Shown here: piece by piece, positions 25,029-33,607 of the stretch | How the letters are laid out: every line of letters starts with the position of its first letter | How positions within the stretch are numbered: position 1 is the stretch's first letter | NCBI RefSeq assembly: GCF_000721105.1 | Contig: NZ_JOEV01000036.1 | Location: 94,681-158,680 of the forward strand | Length of the DNA: 64,000 bases | Origin: Streptomyces cellulosae | GTDB taxonomy: Bacteria > Actinomycetota > Actinomycetes > Streptomycetales > Streptomycetaceae | Direction of reading: 5' to 3' | The notes under the pieces: model-generated | The model's database searches: none | What the model saw: the letters and a program-made list of their open reading frames with translations, nothing else | Told to the model about the DNA's origin: nothing | Translations under genes and position numbers: made by a program

Positions 25029-25324
25029 CGTCGTCCTTGGGACAGGGGGTCGGACGCGGGGTCGGGTGGGGGGCTGACAGGGGGTGGGCCGGGTGCGGGA
25101 CGGGACCGGACTCGGGACGGGACGGGACCGGCTACGGGACGGGACCGGGGCGGGCCGGGCCCGGCTACGGGGCGGGACGGGCCCGGCTACGGGACGGGAC
25201 CGGGGCGGGCCGGGCCCGACTGCGGGACGGGACCGGGGCGGGCCGGGCCCGGACGCGGAATCCCTCACGGGGCCGGACGGGGCCGGACGCGGGGCCGGCC
25301 TCAGGGGCCCATGCGGAGCCGCCC
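25029..25324. other. 296-bp gap with GC-rich tandem repeats
   Basis: It lies between the convergent AraC and NB-ARC regulator genes, made mostly of G/C-rich repeats (see 25132-25252). No gene is supported; the open frames across it come from the repeat. Confidence 0.6.
25132..25252 (+). repeat. 33-bp GC-rich tandem repeat
   Basis: Three near-identical 33-bp units (25132-25164, 25187-25219, 25220-25252; core CGGGACGGGACCGGGGCGGG) with one 22-bp variant unit between (25165-25186). The unit is a multiple of three, so the frames stay open. Confidence 0.75.
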
Positions 25325-27607
25325 TCAGGGTGTGGTCGGGCCCCGGTCCAGAAACCTCTTCCGCACGCCGGTCGCTTCGTCCAGCCAGCGTTCCGACCTG
25401 GCCTCGGTGAAGCAGCGGACGGCGTCCTCGATCATGTCCAGTGCCTCGGTGCGCCGGTCCAGCGCCCACAGGGCCTGGGCCTTGCGCATGGCCGGCACGC
25501 CGCGGTTCAGGGGCACCCCGACGCGGGCGTCGCGCTCCAGCGCCCGGTCGCAGGCCTCGTTCGCCGCCTCCCAGCGCTCGAGGTCCAGCAGCACCTGCGC
25601 CTTGCCGGCCAGGGCGTTCATCGCCGTGACATCGGCGATGTGCGGCGCGGGAGCGGTCTCCGCGGCGCTCACCCGGGCGACGGCGACGTCGAAGGTGTCG
25701 GCCGCCTCCTGGAGCCGGCCCGCCGCGCGCAGGTTGAGGGCGAGACCCAGGAGAGCCTGCGGATGGCCCTCCTTGTCGCCGGCGCCGGCGAACAACGCCA
25801 CGGCCCGCCGGGCCTGGTCGACGGCCGAGCCGAACTGCCCCGAGTCCGTGGCCGCGTAGGCGGCGTACGTCAGTGACCAGGCCTCCTGCACCGGGTCCTG
25901 CGCCTGCCGGGCCAGCTCCGCGGCCTCCAGGGCGAGGGCCATGCCGTCGGCGGGCCTGCCGAGGCAGTTGTTGACCGCCCAGGCGAGGTAGTTGGTGTGC
26001 GTGGCTTCGAGGCCGGGGTCGCCGAGGGCGTGGGCGGCGGCTCGCGACAGGGCGAAGACGGTGTGCCAGTGCCCCCACTGGCTCCAGCGGTCGGAGAACC
26101 AGTGCATGGACTCCGCGACGTCGACGACCCTGCGGTGTGCTCCGGCCGCCGCGGCGGCCCGCAGAGCGGCGAACCAGTGGGCGCTCTCCGTCCGCAGCCA
26201 CCGCTCGGCGGACGCCGCGTCGCGGAGGTCGACGAGGGAGCGGTCGGCCACCCACTGGCTGCCGCCCGGTTCGAACCACTGCCCGGCAGTGCAGGCCGTG
26301 TCCAGGAGCCAGGTGTCCAGCGCCGCGAGGGCGGCCTCCCGTTCCTCGGGGCTCTCCTCGTCGTTCAGGCGCTGGTGCGCGTACAGCCGTACCAGGTCGT
26401 GGAAGGAGGCCCGGTCGTCGCTGCCTGCGTTCAGCAGCCCCAGTTCGATGAGTTCGTCCGTGATCCGTTCCACGTCCCCGGGCTGGAACGAGGTGAGTGC
26501 CGCCGCGAGGGCGGGAGAGAAGTCAGGGCCGCGTACCAGCGACAGCCGTCGGAACAACTGCCGGGCCTCGTTGGTGAGTTGCTCGTAGGAGAGGGTGAAG
26601 GCCGACTTGATGCGGAGGTCGCCGGCGGTCAGGCGGTCCAGACGCAGGTCCTCGGCCGCCAGCCGGTCGGCGAGGCTCGTCGCGGTCCAGGCCGGACGGC
26701 TGACCAGGCGGTTGCCGGCGATCCGCAGGGCGAGGGGCAGGCCGCCGCAGAGGTCCGCGACGCGACGCAGCGAGGCGGGTTCGGATTCGTCTGTTCCGGG
26801 GCCGGTCCGGTCGGCGGTGATCGTCTCCAGCAGAGCCGTGGCCGCGTCGGCGGGCAGCGGGGGCGGCACCAGGCGCCGGGCGTACTCGATGCCGGTGAGC
26901 GCGCGACGGCTGGTGATCCAGAAGGTGCAGGTGCCTTCCCCGGGCAGCAGCGGACGCAGTTGTGCCTCGTCGGCGGCGTTGTCGAGGATGACGAGGACGT
27001 TCTTGTCGCGGACCAGGTGGCGGTGGAGCACCTGACGTTCCTCGGGGTCCGCCGGCAGGTCGCGTTCCCGTACTCCCAGGGCCTTCAACAAGCGGGCCAG
27101 GGCGTCGTGGGGGTGAAGGGGCTCCGGGTCGAGGCCGCGGAGGTTGAGGAACAGGCATCCGTCGCCGTACCGGTTCGCCTGCCGGTGGGCGGCCTGGACG
27201 ACCAAGGTCGTCTTCCCGAGCCCCGGAGCGCCGGTGACGATGACGGCGTGCGGGCCCGCGCCCGGTCCGCCGGCCGTGTCGAGCCAGCGGATCTCCTCGT
27301 CCCGTCCGGCGAAGTCGGGGATGGCCGGCGGCAGGTCGCACAGACCCGGTGTCGTGCGGTGGGTGCGGCGGCGGCCGGCGCGGGCGGCGGCGAGCAGGGT
27401 GTCGGCGTCCTCCTGAGGCAGACCCAGTGCGGCGGCCAGGGCCTGCACCGTACGTGCCTGCGGTCCTCGGCTGTGACCGCGCTCCATGTCGCCGATGGCG
27501 CGATCGCTGACACCGGAGGCCTCGGCGAGTTCCTCCAGCGTCATGCCCGCGACGTGCCGAAACCCGCGCAGCAGCGGACCCAGGGCGTCCGGTTGCGGAC
27601 CGACCAC
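25325..27607 (-). CDS. HTH/NB-ARC/TPR (STAND-type) regulator
   Basis: 760 aa. Residues 10-60 form an XRE-type HTH (MTLEELAEASGVSDRAIGDM). Residues 95-370 form an NB-ARC ATPase with Walker A GAPGLGKTTLV near 124, Walker B NVLVILDNA near 206, and GLPLALR near 287. The rest is TPR-like helices to residue 760. STAND proteins switch on ATP binding after effector recognition and often act as transcription factors in Streptomyces secondary metabolism or development. Its target genes are not apparent from the context. Confidence 0.88.
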   Translation of the reverse strand: MVGPQPDALGPLLRGFRHVAGMTLEELAEASGVSDRAIGDMERGHSRGPQARTVQALAAALGLPQEDADTLLAAARAGRRRTHRTTPGLCDLPPAIPDFAGRDEEIRWLDTAGGPGAGPHAVIVTGAPGLGKTTLVVQAAHRQANRYGDGCLFLNLRGLDPEPLHPHDALARLLKALGVRERDLPADPEERQVLHRHLVRDKNVLVILDNAADEAQLRPLLPGEGTCTFWITSRRALTGIEYARRLVPPPLPADAATALLETITADRTGPGTDESEPASLRRVADLCGGLPLALRIAGNRLVSRPAWTATSLADRLAAEDLRLDRLTAGDLRIKSAFTLSYEQLTNEARQLFRRLSLVRGPDFSPALAAALTSFQPGDVERITDELIELGLLNAGSDDRASFHDLVRLYAHQRLNDEESPEEREAALAALDTWLLDTACTAGQWFEPGGSQWVADRSLVDLRDAASAERWLRTESAHWFAALRAAAAAGAHRRVVDVAESMHWFSDRWSQWGHWHTVFALSRAAAHALGDPGLEATHTNYLAWAVNNCLGRPADGMALALEAAELARQAQDPVQEAWSLTYAAYAATDSGQFGSAVDQARRAVALFAGAGDKEGHPQALLGLALNLRAAGRLQEAADTFDVAVARVSAAETAPAPHIADVTAMNALAGKAQVLLDLERWEAANEACDRALERDARVGVPLNRGVPAMRKAQALWALDRRTEALDMIEDAVRCFTEARSERWLDEATGVRKRFLDRGPTTP

Positions 27608-27734
27608 GACTGCATGTTCCTCTCACCGACGGCGTCCCAGCTTAGAGGACCGCCGTACCGTGGATCAGCCGCCGGTGGACGACCGCTCGCTGCGGTGGAC
27701 CGGGAAGGCCGAAGGCACGCTGGACCGCGAACGC

Positions 27735-27776
27735 CGAAGGCCCGGCCACCGCTCGTCCGCGGTGACCGGGCCTTCG
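27735..27776 (-). terminator. terminator after the 78-aa gene
   Basis: 18-bp stem (CGAAGGCCCGGCCACCGC and its complement, one mismatch) with loop TCGTCC, 12 bp after the stop of the minus-strand 78-aa gene. It also separates this gene from the NB-ARC gene. Confidence 0.8.
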
Positions 27777-27788
27777 TGGTGACCGGTG

Positions 27789-28025
27789 TCAGCCCCCGTT
27801 GAGTCGCGCACGCAGAAGTTCCTTGCCCAGTTCGGCGCCCTTGCGGCTGTCCGCCTGAGCCTTGCGGAACAGGTCGGCGACCTGGGTGTCCTTCTCGCGC
27901 TCCGCGTCCTGGATGTAGGACTCCAGTCGCAGCGCGTTGTTCAGGCACGCCTCGACGTACCAGATCAGGTTGTAGTCCTTGTCCTGCGTACCGGTCACGC
28001 CGCCGGTCTCCGTGGTGCTGGTCAT
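27789..28025 (-). CDS. small helical protein, 78 aa
   Basis: 78 aa from ATG 28025 (CTGGAGGAGGTCCC upstream). After a Thr/Gly-rich start, residues 18-74 are one long helical, charged segment (DYNLIWYVEACLNNALRLES, then VADLFRKAQADSRKGAELGKELL) with no membrane part or signal. I do not recognise a characterised function; small acidic helical proteins like this are widespread in Streptomyces and often stress-induced. A strong terminator follows. Confidence 0.75.
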   Translation of the reverse strand: MTSTTETGGVTGTQDKDYNLIWYVEACLNNALRLESYIQDAEREKDTQVADLFRKAQADSRKGAELGKELLRARLNGG

Positions 28026-28318
28026 CGGGACCTCCTCCAGCGGTTCTCGTCGTTCTGGAGTCGGACGAGTACCCGGCGGATCCGCGACGGAACACGGCGA
28101 AAACAGGACGTCCGCGCCCCGCACGACCACACGGGCCGGACGGCTTCGCAGCGAAGCCTCCCGCAACCATGCGCGATCCGTCGGGGACTTTCCGTACAGG
28201 AGTGCGGTACGGGAGCGCGACCGGTCCCCCGTTCCGGTCGTGCCCCCACGCGTAGAACTTACGTGCAGGGCAGATCCGTTGTGAATCGCGTCGATGCCCG
28301 TTGCGCCGCCCGGAGGGC

Positions 28319-29851
28319 TCACTCGTGCACAGGTGAGTCCGGATGGCCCGGTTTCGTCCGGGCGAGGACGGGTGGTTCGAGATCGCCGACGGCCAGGTGG
28401 GCGAGGACGACCTCGTAGAGATCGCTGCCGGCGGCGAGGAGCCGGCGCTCGAGGACGGGCTCCGCGCTGCGGACGTGGTCACGCACGGTCTGGGCGTGCA
28501 TGCCGAGCGCGTGTGCGGCGCGTTCGGCGTTTCCTCCGGCGGCGATCCAGGTGCGCAGGGTCCGGCGCAGGTCGCGGGTGTCCCTGTCCAGCCGTCCGAG
28601 AAGGTCGTGTGCCCAGGAGCGTACGGCGGTCCCGGCCAGCAGGTCGACGAGCCGGCCGGGCGCCGGCGCGGGGCCCGTGTCCTGGTCCGGCGCCTCGGGG
28701 AGGCCGATCTGGGTGTTGAGCGCCAGGTGGGCGACCGCGCGGACGGTGAGGTGGGCGAAATCCGTGCGCAGCAGGCCTTCCACGCGTTCCATGCGGGCGC
28801 GCACGGTGTTGCGGCTCACGCCGAGGATCTTGGCGGCGCTGACGGCGGTGAACTCCAGTCCCAGGCGGGTGGTGGCGAGGAGTTCGGCGCGGGTGTGGTG
28901 CGGGAGGGTGTCGAGGGGCCGCAGAACACGCGCGGTCCACCCGCGCAGCGCGGCCGGGTCCATCAGGCGTTCGGGGTGGGTTCGTTCGGCGTAGACGGCC
29001 GTCTTCTCGGGCCGGAAGTGCGCGACGGCCAGGGCGCTGACGGCCTGCCCGTAGGCCGTGGCGGTGCGGGCGAGGCTCTGCCGGACGCTGCCGCCCAGGA
29101 ACGTGCCCGGGTACCGGCTGATCAGGGACCGCAGGGCCTCGGCGGCGGACTCACCGGGAGTCACGACTATCACGTGTTCGTCCACGGCGGGACAGCGCAC
29201 GACGAGGGCCTGTTCTCCCGTCGCGTCCAAGCACGCCTCGGCGAGCCGGTCGCGTGCCCCGGTGTCGCTCTCCAGGACGTAGACGCAGGCTGTATCGGTG
29301 TCGAGCAGCCCCGGCCACAGTCCGGCGGCGACGCGGCGGGCCGAGACGGTGTCCTCCACCATCAGCAGTTGCAGGATCGCCAGCCGCAGATCGGACGCCG
29401 CCCGCCGCAGTCGGTGGCCGGCCGCGGTCGCCTCCTGGGCCCGTAGCAGCAGTTCGAGGAGTTGGGCGGTGCGCAGCACGATCTCGGAGGAGCGCCGGTC
29501 GAAGGGGGCCGGACGGGACACGGCGAGCACTGCGGCGGCACCCGGTCGCGGGCGCTCCACCCTCACCAGACGCAGATGGCGCCCTTGCCCCTCCCAGGAG
29601 ACGGAGGCGATGCGGCCGGTGACGAGGTCCGCGAGCAGGTTGTCGGCCACCGCGACGCGGGTGCCGGCGAGGAGGGCGCCGCCGGCGTCCTGGAGGGAGG
29701 CGGTGCCGTGGACGGCGTCCGCGAGCCAGGCGACGATCCGGCGGGCATCGCGCCCGGTCGGCCGCAGATGGTCGAGGAGTTCCTGCGCCCAGCCCGCCTC
29801 CTCACCGCCCTGCCTTTCCGTACGGGGCTCCCTGTCCTCCCGTCCGGCCAC
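28319..29851 (-). CDS. PucR/CdaR-type helix-turn-helix regulator
   Basis: 510 aa. A long N-terminal sensory region is followed by a PucR-type C-terminal HTH near residue 346 (ILGVSRNTVRARMERVEGLL), and a second, weaker HTH-like segment near 455 (AERAAHALGMHAQTVRDHV). The repeated HTH arrangement is seen in purine catabolism and sugar diacid regulators. The ligand is unknown. It has no clear operon partner; a GNAT gene follows on the same strand after the N-terminus. Confidence 0.82.
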   Translation of the reverse strand: MAGREDREPRTERQGGEEAGWAQELLDHLRPTGRDARRIVAWLADAVHGTASLQDAGGALLAGTRVAVADNLLADLVTGRIASVSWEGQGRHLRLVRVERPRPGAAAVLAVSRPAPFDRRSSEIVLRTAQLLELLLRAQEATAAGHRLRRAASDLRLAILQLLMVEDTVSARRVAAGLWPGLLDTDTACVYVLESDTGARDRLAEACLDATGEQALVVRCPAVDEHVIVVTPGESAAEALRSLISRYPGTFLGGSVRQSLARTATAYGQAVSALAVAHFRPEKTAVYAERTHPERLMDPAALRGWTARVLRPLDTLPHHTRAELLATTRLGLEFTAVSAAKILGVSRNTVRARMERVEGLLRTDFAHLTVRAVAHLALNTQIGLPEAPDQDTGPAPAPGRLVDLLAGTAVRSWAHDLLGRLDRDTRDLRRTLRTWIAAGGNAERAAHALGMHAQTVRDHVRSAEPVLERRLLAAGSDLYEVVLAHLAVGDLEPPVLARTKPGHPDSPVHE

Positions 29852-29905
29852 GTCGCCTCCCTTTCCCTTTCACCCCTTCTACGGCATACCGCCCGGTACG
29901 CTACC

Positions 29906-30544
29906 TCACCTCTCCGCGTCGGCCAGGGGCGGCCCGGGCCGCGCCCCCTCCGGCCGGCCGCGTCTGCGGACGTGCCGGTGACCGTCGAGCGGGAAGACGG
30001 GCGGCGCCGCGGGCAACACCTCGTCGAAGGTGTATCCGCACTTGTCCGCGACCCGGCAGGAGGCGGTGTTGTCCACCTGGTGCAGCAGGTCGAGCCGCGC
30101 CACCTCGTCCGGGGGGAAGGTGTCGAACGCCCACTCCGTCAGCGCCCCGAGCGCCCGGGGCGTTACACCCCGGCCGCGGGCGTGGGCCGCCGCCCAGTAG
30201 CCGACCTCGGCCGACGCGCTGTCGGGGGCACCACACTTCAGGACGACGTGGCCGAGCAACCGTCCGTTCTCGCCCTGCTCCCGCCCGCCGTTGTCCCGGT
30301 CCCCGGTTGCGACCACCGCGAACGAGAACCGCTCCCCGATCGACCACAGCCGCCGCTGCTCCCGCACCCAGCGCAGGGCACTCGCCACGTCGTGCGGGCC
30401 GTCGCTCGTCCACCGCCGCAGCGCCTCGTCGCCACGGAACACGGCCACCAGGCCGGTGGCGTCCGCCGGTCTCCAGGGCCTGAGTTCGAGCGCGGGAGCA
30501 CTGGGCGTGGCGGCGACTTCCAGTCGTACGGCGGTGATGTCCAT
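29906..30544 (-). CDS. GNAT family acetyltransferase (RimJ/RimL-type)
   Basis: 212 aa. The GNAT core shows LRPWRPADATGLVAVF near 21, the acetyl-CoA loop AAAHARGRGVTPRALGAL near 117, and DNTASCRVADKCGYTFDEVL near 157, typical of RimJ/L-like N-acetyltransferases. An Arg/Gly-rich tail of about 20 residues follows. The substrate (protein N-terminus, amino acid or drug) cannot be told. Confidence 0.88.
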   Translation of the reverse strand: MDITAVRLEVAATPSAPALELRPWRPADATGLVAVFRGDEALRRWTSDGPHDVASALRWVREQRRLWSIGERFSFAVVATGDRDNGGREQGENGRLLGHVVLKCGAPDSASAEVGYWAAAHARGRGVTPRALGALTEWAFDTFPPDEVARLDLLHQVDNTASCRVADKCGYTFDEVLPAAPPVFPLDGHRHVRRRGRPEGARPGPPLADAER

Positions 30545-30579
30545 GGCCGGAGCGTACGAGGGCCGGTGTGCGGGCCGGT

Positions 30580-31566
30580 TCAGGTCAGCAAGGAACCGGT
30601 GCCCTCGGGGGTGAAGCCGGCGAGGGCCTCGTCGATGCGGGCGAGGGTGTCGGGGTGCAGGTCGACGCGGGCGGCGGAGAGGTTCTCCGCGATGTGGGCC
30701 GGGGTGCGGCTGCCCGGGATGGGGACCACGTGGTCGTCCTGGTGCAGCAGCCAGGCAAGGGCCAACTGGCCCGGGAGCAGGCCGAGATCGGCCGCGATGC
30801 CCCGCAGGGGCGCGTAACGGTCGTTGTTGGCCTTGAGGTTGGCCTCGTCGAAGCGGGAGATGTTGCGGCGGAAGTCGTTCTCGGCGAGGGCGTCCACCTG
30901 TCCGGCCAGGAACCCGCTGCCCAGAGGACTCCAGGCAACGATCCCGATGCCCAGGTCACGGGCGGCGGTGTGCAGGGCGGGGTCGACCGGCTGCCACATC
31001 GACCACTGCGTCTGCACCGCGGCGACGGGGTGGACGGCGTGGGCCCGGCGCAGCTGCTCGGCGGTGACGTTGGACAGACCCAGGTGGCGCACCAGTCCGT
31101 CCCGGATCAGGTCGGCGACCGCGCCGACCGTGTCCTCCAGGGGCACCTCCGGGTCGGGGAAGTGCGGGTAGTACAGGTCGATCACCTCGGTGCCCAGGTT
31201 GCGCAGCGACTGCTCGGCGTAGCCGCGGACGTACTTCGGCTCGGCGTTCACGGCGAGTTCGCCGAAGGAGTAGGAGACCGGGAAGCGGTGGGCCTCGGGG
31301 ACGCGGAAGCCGAACTTGGTGGCGACGACGGCCCGGTCGCGGCGGCCCTTGAGCGCCTGGCCGATGACGCGCTCGTTGTGGCCGTCGGTGCCGTAGCCGT
31401 CGGAGGTGTCGATCAGGGTGGCGCCCTCGTCGAGCGCGGCCCGCACGGCCGAGATCGCGCGCTTGTCGTCGATCTCGCCGTACATGCCCGGCGACAGCAC
31501 CATCGCGCCGTAGCCGATGGCCGAGGTCTCGAGGTCGCCGAGGAAACGCTGGGGCAGGCTGGTCAT
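30580..31566 (-). CDS. aldo/keto reductase
   Basis: 328 aa TIM-barrel NADPH-dependent reductase. The catalytic tetrad is visible: Asp and Tyr in LIDTSDGYGTD near 50-60, Lys in VVATKFGF near 82, and His in YYPHFPDPE near 125. It is divergent from the LysR gene at 31653 (86 bp apart), which probably regulates it. Members reduce aldehydes or ketones. Confidence 0.9.
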   Translation of the reverse strand: MTSLPQRFLGDLETSAIGYGAMVLSPGMYGEIDDKRAISAVRAALDEGATLIDTSDGYGTDGHNERVIGQALKGRRDRAVVATKFGFRVPEAHRFPVSYSFGELAVNAEPKYVRGYAEQSLRNLGTEVIDLYYPHFPDPEVPLEDTVGAVADLIRDGLVRHLGLSNVTAEQLRRAHAVHPVAAVQTQWSMWQPVDPALHTAARDLGIGIVAWSPLGSGFLAGQVDALAENDFRRNISRFDEANLKANNDRYAPLRGIAADLGLLPGQLALAWLLHQDDHVVPIPGSRTPAHIAENLSAARVDLHPDTLARIDEALAGFTPEGTGSLLT

Positions 31567-31645
31567 CGTCTCTCCTGGTCGTCCGGTTGGTCTGAACGGC
31601 TCCAGCCTGTCCCCGGTCCGCTGTCGCCGTCCAAGACATTTGGCT

Positions 31646-31660
31646 ATAACCGATGGCTAT
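31646..31660. promoter_or_regulatory. candidate LysR operator overlapping its own start
   Basis: ATAACC-GAT-GGCTAT, a near-perfect inverted repeat with TGGCTAT repeated at 31641 and 31654. It overlaps the LysR start codon and lies in the divergent promoter region with the aldo/keto reductase. Confidence 0.45.
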
Positions 31661-32549
31661 GGACGTTCATCTGCGGGACCTTCGGTACTTCACGGTGCTC
31701 GCGGAGCATCTGCACTTCACCGTCGCGGCCCAGAAGCTGTACATCTCCCAGCCCGCACTGTCGAAGCAGATCCGGGCGCTGGAGCGGCAGCTGGGCTTCC
31801 CGCTGCTGGACCGACGGCCCCGCGAGGTCGTGTTGACGCCCCAGGGACAGGCACTGCTGCCGAGGGCGCGGGAACTGGTGGCCGCCTGGCAGGAGACCTG
31901 GCAGGCGGCGCGGTCCGCCGGGCCGACGTTCACGCTCACCGTCGGCATGCAGACGGCCGTCGGCCGGAATCTGCAGCGCGAGGCCCTGACCCGGTTCCGG
32001 GACGAGGGCTGGCGGATCTCGCTGCGGCTGGTCAGCTGGGAGGATCCGACGGCCGGGCTGGGCGACGGCGGCTCGGACGTCGCGTTCCTCTGGCTGCCCC
32101 TGCCGGCCCCCGGCCTCGTCTCCCGCACTCTGATCCGGGAACCCCGCTGGGTCTCCCTGCCCGTCGGTCACCCGCTGGCGGCCAAGCCCGAGGTGGACTT
32201 CGCCGACCTCGCCGACGAGGCCTTCGTCGCGCTGCCCCGCGCGGCCGGTCCGGTACGGGAGTTCTGGCTGGCCGCCGACGCGCGGGACGGCCGCGAGCCA
32301 CGGATCGGCATCGAGGTCACCTCCCCCGCCGACACCTTCGAGGCGATCGCCTCCGGCCTGGGCGTGGCCCTGATCGCCGAGAAGAACGCCCAGCTCTACC
32401 AGCGCCCCGACGTGGTCCACCGCCCCGTCCGCGATCTCGCCCCGGCCGAACTGGCCCTGGTCTGGCGGGCGAACGACACCCGCCCCGAGGTCGCCGCGTT
32501 CGTCGCCGCGTTCCCGGCTGCACCGTCCGGCGCAGCCGGCAGTCAGTAG
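31653..32549 (+). CDS. LysR family transcriptional regulator
   Basis: 298 aa. HTH in residues 3-62 (LHFTVAAQKLYISQPALSKQ), with the LysR substrate-binding domain after it. The start could be ATG 31653 or ATG 31659. It is divergently transcribed from an aldo/keto reductase gene, a common arrangement for local control. The 3' end lies next to the first copy of a 95-bp duplicated segment. Effector unknown. Confidence 0.92.
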   Translation: MAMDVHLRDLRYFTVLAEHLHFTVAAQKLYISQPALSKQIRALERQLGFPLLDRRPREVVLTPQGQALLPRARELVAAWQETWQAARSAGPTFTLTVGMQTAVGRNLQREALTRFRDEGWRISLRLVSWEDPTAGLGDGGSDVAFLWLPLPAPGLVSRTLIREPRWVSLPVGHPLAAKPEVDFADLADEAFVALPRAAGPVREFWLAADARDGREPRIGIEVTSPADTFEAIASGLGVALIAEKNAQLYQRPDVVHRPVRDLAPAELALVWRANDTRPEVAAFVAAFPAAPSGAAGSQ

Positions 32550-32554
32550 GCCGC

Positions 32555-32649
32555 CGAACACCGGATCCGCATCCGCGAAGCACCGGCCCACCCCCCGTGC
32601 CGTACGCCTCCGGCCAGGCCCCGCGCGGGGCCATGCCGCCGGACGCCCG
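32555..32649. repeat. first copy of a 95-bp direct repeat
   Basis: Identical except for one base to 32719-32813 (GCGAAG versus GCCAAG). It begins just after the LysR stop and holds the 16-bp palindrome GGCCCCGCGCGGGGCC at 32617-32632. A shorter upstream match (CAGCCGGCAGTC at 32533 and 32696) extends the similarity into the LysR gene. Confidence 0.85.
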
Positions 32650-32718
32650 GGCACCGCACAAGCGTCACCGTCTTCCGGGCGACCACAGTCCCGCACAGCC
32701 GGCAGTCGGCAGACCCGG

Positions 32719-32813
32719 CGAACACCGGATCCGCATCCGCCAAGCACCGGCCCACCCCCCGTGCCGTACGCCTCCGGCCAGGCCCCGCGCGGGGCCATGC
32801 CGCCGGACGCCCG
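32719..32813. repeat. second copy of the 95-bp direct repeat
   Basis: 94 of 95 bases equal the first copy, 164 bp away. In this copy an outer pair, GCCGTACGC (32763) and GCGTACGGC (32813), makes a larger hairpin (32763-32821) that ends 13 bp before the next start codon. It may be a terminator copied once and fused to the next gene's leader. Confidence 0.85.
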
Positions 32814-32834
32814 CGTACGGCATAAGCTCGCCAG

Positions 32835-33455
32835 ATGGCGAAGTACTTCGACGTGCACCCCGACAACCCTCAGCCGCGCACCATCTCCCAGGTCGCCGAC
32901 AGCGTCCGCTCCGGCGCGCTCATCGCTTACCCGACGGACTCCTGCTACGCCCTGGGCTGCCGGCTCGGCAGCCGTGACGGCATCGACCGGATCCGGACCA
33001 TCCGCCGGCTGGACGACCGGCACCACTTCACCCTCGTGTGCCAGGACTTCGCGCAGCTCGGCCAGTTCGTACGGGTCGACAACGACGTGTTCCGCGCGAT
33101 CAAGGCGTCGACCCCGGGCAGCTACACCTTCATCCTGCCCGCGACGAAGGAGGTGCCGCGGATGCTCCAGCACCCCAAGAAGAAGACCGTCGGCGTCCGC
33201 ATCCCCGACCACGTCGTCACCCAGGCGCTTCTCACCGAGCTCGGCGAGCCGCTGCTGTCGAGCACACTGCTGCTGCCCGACGAGGAGGAGCCGATGACCC
33301 AGGGCTGGGAGATCAAGGACCGGCTCGACCACGTCCTGGACGCGGTGGTCGACTCCGGCGACTGCGGCACCGAGCCGACCACGGTGATCGACTTCTCCGG
33401 CGGCGAGGCCGAGATCATCCGCAAGGGCGCGGGCGACGCGTCGCGGTTCGAGTAG
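32835..33455 (+). CDS. Sua5/YciO/YrdC family protein
   Basis: 206 aa. YrdC-type fold: GALIAYPTDSCYALGCRLGS near residue 27, FRAIKASTPGSYTFILPATKEVP near 86, KKKTVGVRIPDHVV near 115. This resembles the YciO branch, close to threonylcarbamoyl-AMP synthase (tRNA t6A biosynthesis), but the essential role usually belongs to another copy. ATG 32835 has no strong ribosome site and lies 13 bp after the large hairpin of the duplicated segment, so its expression may depend on that leader. Confidence 0.85.
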   Translation: MAKYFDVHPDNPQPRTISQVADSVRSGALIAYPTDSCYALGCRLGSRDGIDRIRTIRRLDDRHHFTLVCQDFAQLGQFVRVDNDVFRAIKASTPGSYTFILPATKEVPRMLQHPKKKTVGVRIPDHVVTQALLTELGEPLLSSTLLLPDEEEPMTQGWEIKDRLDHVLDAVVDSGDCGTEPTTVIDFSGGEAEIIRKGAGDASRFE

Positions 33456-33607
33456 GGGTCCGGGTCGCGGTTCTGCCGATGTTTCCGGGGGCGCGCGCGG
33501 CGGGCCGGGGGTCACGTGCCACCATGATCGGGCCGGGCCCTCTCCCCTCGCGGGCAGGGCCCGCGTGCCCACGCCGACTCCCCCTCCCGCAGAGAGGCAG
33601 CCCCGAC

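Noticed and set aside
24453..26279. Long minus-strand frame across the GC-rich repeat and the NB-ARC gene
   Set aside because: It overlaps the NB-ARC gene in another phase and consists of repeat-derived Arg/Pro/Gly sequence.
26265..26285. GGTTCGAACC sequence resembling a tRNA T-loop
   Set aside because: It lies inside the NB-ARC gene, without the other tRNA arms or an acceptor stem.
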